Source of the DNA: an uncultured Pedobacter sp.
Lineage (GTDB): Bacteria > Bacteroidota > Bacteroidia > Sphingobacteriales > Sphingobacteriaceae
DNA length: 10,723 bases
NCBI GenBank assembly: GCA_946478755.1
Contig: CAMLDJ010000179.1
Span: forward strand, 1-10,723
Reading direction: 5' to 3'
The notes below the pieces were generated by a model that was not told where the DNA came from, made no database searches, and saw only the letters and a list, made by a program, of their open reading frames with translations. Shown piece by piece: positions 8,040 through 10,723 of the stretch. The number at the start of each line of letters is the position of its first letter. The stretch's first letter is position 1. The position numbers were made by a program, and so were the translations under genes.

Positions 8040-8138
8040 GTTAGTGTCAGTTATAAGTATAATTATTTGACCACCCTATAACACCGGATGTTTACTTTTG
8101 TTTTTTTGCAGGTACAATTAAAGCAAATTCCATCTCGG

Positions 8139-8990
8139 TTAAGTCAATTTTTCTTTAAAAAGCGCTATAGTCCTCTTCCAGGCCAGTCCGGCAGCTGCCG
8201 CATTATACCGGGTTGGAGAGGTGTCATTATTGAAAGCATGATTTACGCCTTCGTAAATAAACAACTTATAATCAATATGATTCTGCTTTAACGCCGCTTC
8301 ATAAGCAGGGATGCCTGCATTGATCCTTTCGTCCAGTCCCCCATAATGCAGCATCATACTGGCTTTAATTTTGTGCACGTCCTCGCTTTTCGGTTGTGCG
8401 CCGTAATAAGCAACTGCGGTGAGTAAATTTGGGTCAGCTATGGCCAGTTTATTGGCCATTCCTCCCCCCCAGCAAAAGCCTACACATCCGGTTTTTCCGT
8501 TCCCATCCTTCCGGTTGCGTAAATAGGCCAACGCCATCAGGTAATTTTGCAGATTTTTTTCCGGATCAAGCTTGCCGATCAGTTCCCTCCCCTTATCTTC
8601 ATCGGTAGGGGTGCCTCCAAAGGGTGATAAGGCATCCACCCCCAGGGCAAGGAACCCAGCTGCAGCTACCCGTTTGGTCACCTCAATGATATGCGGGTTT
8701 AATCCTCTGTTTTCGTGTATAACCAGTACGCAGCCCAGGTTGTTTTTGTTTTTAGGTTTCGCCAGAAAGGCCTTTACTTCTCCATCTGCACCGTTAAAGG
8801 TGACGTTTTCCATTTGCAGGTTATCCTGGTTAAGTCCGGAAGCGGCCGCATAATTATTTTCCAGCAAAGGTAAAACGGATACGGCCATGGCAGTACCTCC
8901 GGTGAGTATAGCCAGTTTTTTCATAAAATCTTTCCTGCTGATGCCGCTGTGCGTGTATTCGTCGTACAGCGTAATGATTTTTTGATCCAT
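8139..8990 (-). CDS. Exported dienelactone hydrolase-family alpha/beta hydrolase
   Basis: A 283-aa protein with the dienelactone hydrolase fold. The nucleophile elbow is GFCWGG (Cys173), with Asp220 (GLDERINAG) and His251 (GVNHAFNND) completing the Cys-Asp-His triad; Glu93 in IHENRG matches the family glutamate. The family hydrolyses cyclic or activated esters; the substrate here is unknown. The N-terminus (SRKDFMKK at 18-25, a hydrophobic stretch to about 43, then AAA at 48-50) resembles a Tat-type signal with Arg-Lys instead of Arg-Arg, so export to the periplasm is likely. Start chosen at 8990 (MDQKIITLYDEY, as family members begin). Longer in-frame starts at 8996 or 9050 exist, but the putative promoter lies between them and 8990. 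It diverges from spt. No terminator is visible after the stop, so some read-through into the RRM gene is possible. Confidence 0.93.
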   Translation of the reverse strand: MDQKIITLYDEYTHSGISRKDFMKKLAILTGGTAMAVSVLPLLENNYAAASGLNQDNLQMENVTFNGADGEVKAFLAKPKNKNNLGCVLVIHENRGLNPHIIEVTKRVAAAGFLALGVDALSPFGGTPTDEDKGRELIGKLDPEKNLQNYLMALAYLRNRKDGNGKTGCVGFCWGGGMANKLAIADPNLLTAVAYYGAQPKSEDVHKIKASMMLHYGGLDERINAGIPAYEAALKQNHIDYKLFIYEGVNHAFNNDTSPTRYNAAAAGLAWKRTIALFKEKLT

Positions 8991-9019
8991 ATGCATAGGT
9001 TTAAATGTATAAATAAGAA

Positions 9020-9051
9020 ACAAGGTAAGATTTATTTGCCTGAGGCTCAAT
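9020..9051 (-). promoter_or_regulatory. Possible promoter of the hydrolase gene
   Basis: On the minus strand TACCTTGT (9027-9020) resembles TAnnTTTG but lacks one T. ATTG (9051-9048) lies 20 bp upstream, fitting the -33 spacing. The predicted start, near 9013, is about 23 nt before ATG 8990, which supports that start codon over the upstream ones. The match is imperfect. Confidence 0.35.
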
Positions 9052-9194
9052 GGTTATTTTTCGTTATTAAAAATATTGGCAAGCATTTTGGGCGATATTA
9101 GCAAAGAGTTCTTATTTTTAGGCGATGATTATAAAATCAGATTGGAATAAATTATAAGAAAAATGTAAATTTTGTTTTAAAAAGTAATATATTC

Positions 9195-9216
9195 AAACTT
9201 GGTTGACTTCAAGTTT
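9195..9216. promoter_or_regulatory. Operator-like dyad at the spt -33 element
   Basis: AAACTTG (9195-9201) and CAAGTTT (9210-9216) are perfect 7-bp inverted arms separated by 8 bp. The right arm overlaps the -33 TTTG of the putative spt promoter, so a bound dimeric regulator would compete with RNA polymerase. Arms of this size can occur by chance in AT-rich DNA. Confidence 0.35.
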
Positions 9217-9245
9217 TGTTTTCTGTGTTTATGATCTTAGCTTTG
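9215..9245 (+). promoter_or_regulatory. Putative Bacteroidota promoter of spt
   Basis: TTTG (9215-9218) and TAGCTTTG (9238-9245) match the -33 and -7 consensus exactly, with a 19-bp spacer (25 bp centre to centre). Transcription would begin near 9250, leaving a leader of about 135 nt before the spt ATG at 9386. Confidence 0.6.
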
Positions 9246-9292
9246 GGGACTTTTACGAATTGACAATTTTGTGAATTTAGTCAGTAATAAAA

Positions 9293-9330
9293 ATGAGGTT
9301 TTGTTAAAGACAGAACAAATGATTCCTCAT
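9293..9330 (+). promoter_or_regulatory. Hairpin in the spt leader
   Basis: ATGAGG (9293-9298) pairs with CCTCAT (9325-9330), and inside it TTTGTT (9300-9305) pairs with AACAAA (9314-9319). This gives a 12-bp two-part stem with an asymmetric bulge and an 8-nt loop. It sits mid-leader, 55 nt before the start codon, with no T-run after it. A regulatory role is possible but unproven. Confidence 0.35.
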
Positions 9331-9364
9331 GTTGAAACAAAGATATCAACTAAAAGTTCTGTGA

Positions 9365-10591
<1,227 letters not shown>

Positions 10592-10598
10592 ATTTATC

Positions 10599-10635
10599 AG
10601 AGGCTTAATGATCACATTAAGCCTCTCTCTTTATT
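10599..10635 (+). terminator. Intrinsic terminator after spt
   Basis: AGAGGCTTAATG (10599-10610) and CATTAAGCCTCT (10615-10626) form a perfect 12-bp stem with the 4-nt loop ATCA, followed by the pyrimidine-rich CTCTTTATT. It starts 8 nt after the spt stop and lies before the next plus-strand gene. Confidence 0.85.
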
Positions 10636-10664
10636 ACTCATATTGACCAACCAAAAGTAAACTG

Positions 10665-10723
10665 ATGAAGAACATTGTTGCCGTTAGCTCCAAAAAACAG
10701 CTAGCAACATTTATTGATTTTCC
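10665..10723 (+). CDS. Start of a further gene (3' end outside window), possibly a GNAT-like acyltransferase
   Basis: ATG at 10665 opens a frame that runs to the end of the window; 19 codons are visible (MKNIVAVSSKKQLATFIDF, then probably Pro). The pattern of a short beta strand followed by KKxLxxFIDFP resembles the N-terminus of a Bacteroidota family annotated as GNAT-like or hypothetical. I recall such genes near spt, and the bacterial ceramide synthase bCerS described in Caulobacter also belongs to the GNAT superfamily. That link is only a suggestion from 19 residues. It lies 73 bp after spt on the same strand but beyond a strong terminator, and no clear promoter is visible between. Confidence 0.55.
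   Translation, partial: MKNIVAVSSKKQLATFIDF

Noticed and set aside
8080..8092. AACACCGGATGTT, a near-palindrome upstream of the RRM promoter.
   Set aside because: One pair mismatches and it is short; there is no second copy or other support for an operator.
9260..9290. TTGACA followed by a weak AT-rich hexamer, like a sigma-70 promoter of proteobacteria.
   Set aside because: Bacteroidota housekeeping promoters use TTTG/TAnnTTTG, and a full match to that consensus lies just upstream.
9338..9345. TATCTTTG on the minus strand, an exact -7 match inside the spt leader.
   Set aside because: I found no -33 TTTG-like element at the right distance, and no nearby minus-strand gene would need it.

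Overview
The window looks like an ordinary chromosomal stretch from a Bacteroidota bacterium, most likely a Sphingobacteriaceae member close to Pedobacter or Sphingobacterium. This is judged from memory of protein families, not from a search. The evidence is a Sphingobacterium-type serine palmitoyltransferase, a bacterial alpha-2-macroglobulin next to penicillin-binding protein 1C, a small RRM protein with a Gly-rich tail, no Shine-Dalgarno-like sequences before starts, and Bacteroidota-type promoters (TTTG about 25 bp upstream of TAnnTTTG).

Layout. Positions 1-4365 (+) hold the C-terminal ~1450 residues of a large alpha-2-macroglobulin-like protein with an intact thioester motif (GCVEQ); its N-terminus lies outside the window. 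It is followed on the same strand by pbpC (stop 6883). The two form the known alpha-2-macroglobulin/PBP1C pair, thought to couple protease trapping with cell-wall repair. Between them lies a near-perfect 19-bp hairpin (4443-4489) that covers one of the two possible pbpC start codons. Three minus-strand genes follow in convergent orientation: a YhhN-family membrane protein (7574-6888) whose acidic motifs look degenerate, an RRM RNA-binding protein (7987-7682), and an exported dienelactone hydrolase-like alpha/beta hydrolase (8990-8139). The hydrolase and the spt gene (9386-10591, +) diverge from a 395-bp intergenic region with putative promoters for both, a dyad over the spt -33 box, a leader hairpin and a 30-bp-spaced direct repeat. 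A strong terminator follows spt. The window ends in the first 19 codons of another plus-strand gene, possibly an acyltransferase.

Function. Two themes stand out: envelope defence and wall synthesis (alpha-2-macroglobulin, PBP1C), and membrane lipid synthesis (Spt, the committed step to sphingolipids, perhaps with a downstream acyltransferase). I found no mobile element, CRISPR array, tRNA, rRNA or defence island. I see no clearly new multi-gene system. The most interesting unexplained signals are RNA- or DNA-structural: the hairpin at the pbpC start with a related copy after its stop, and a terminator-shaped hairpin just ahead of the yhhN-family start that could act as an attenuator.
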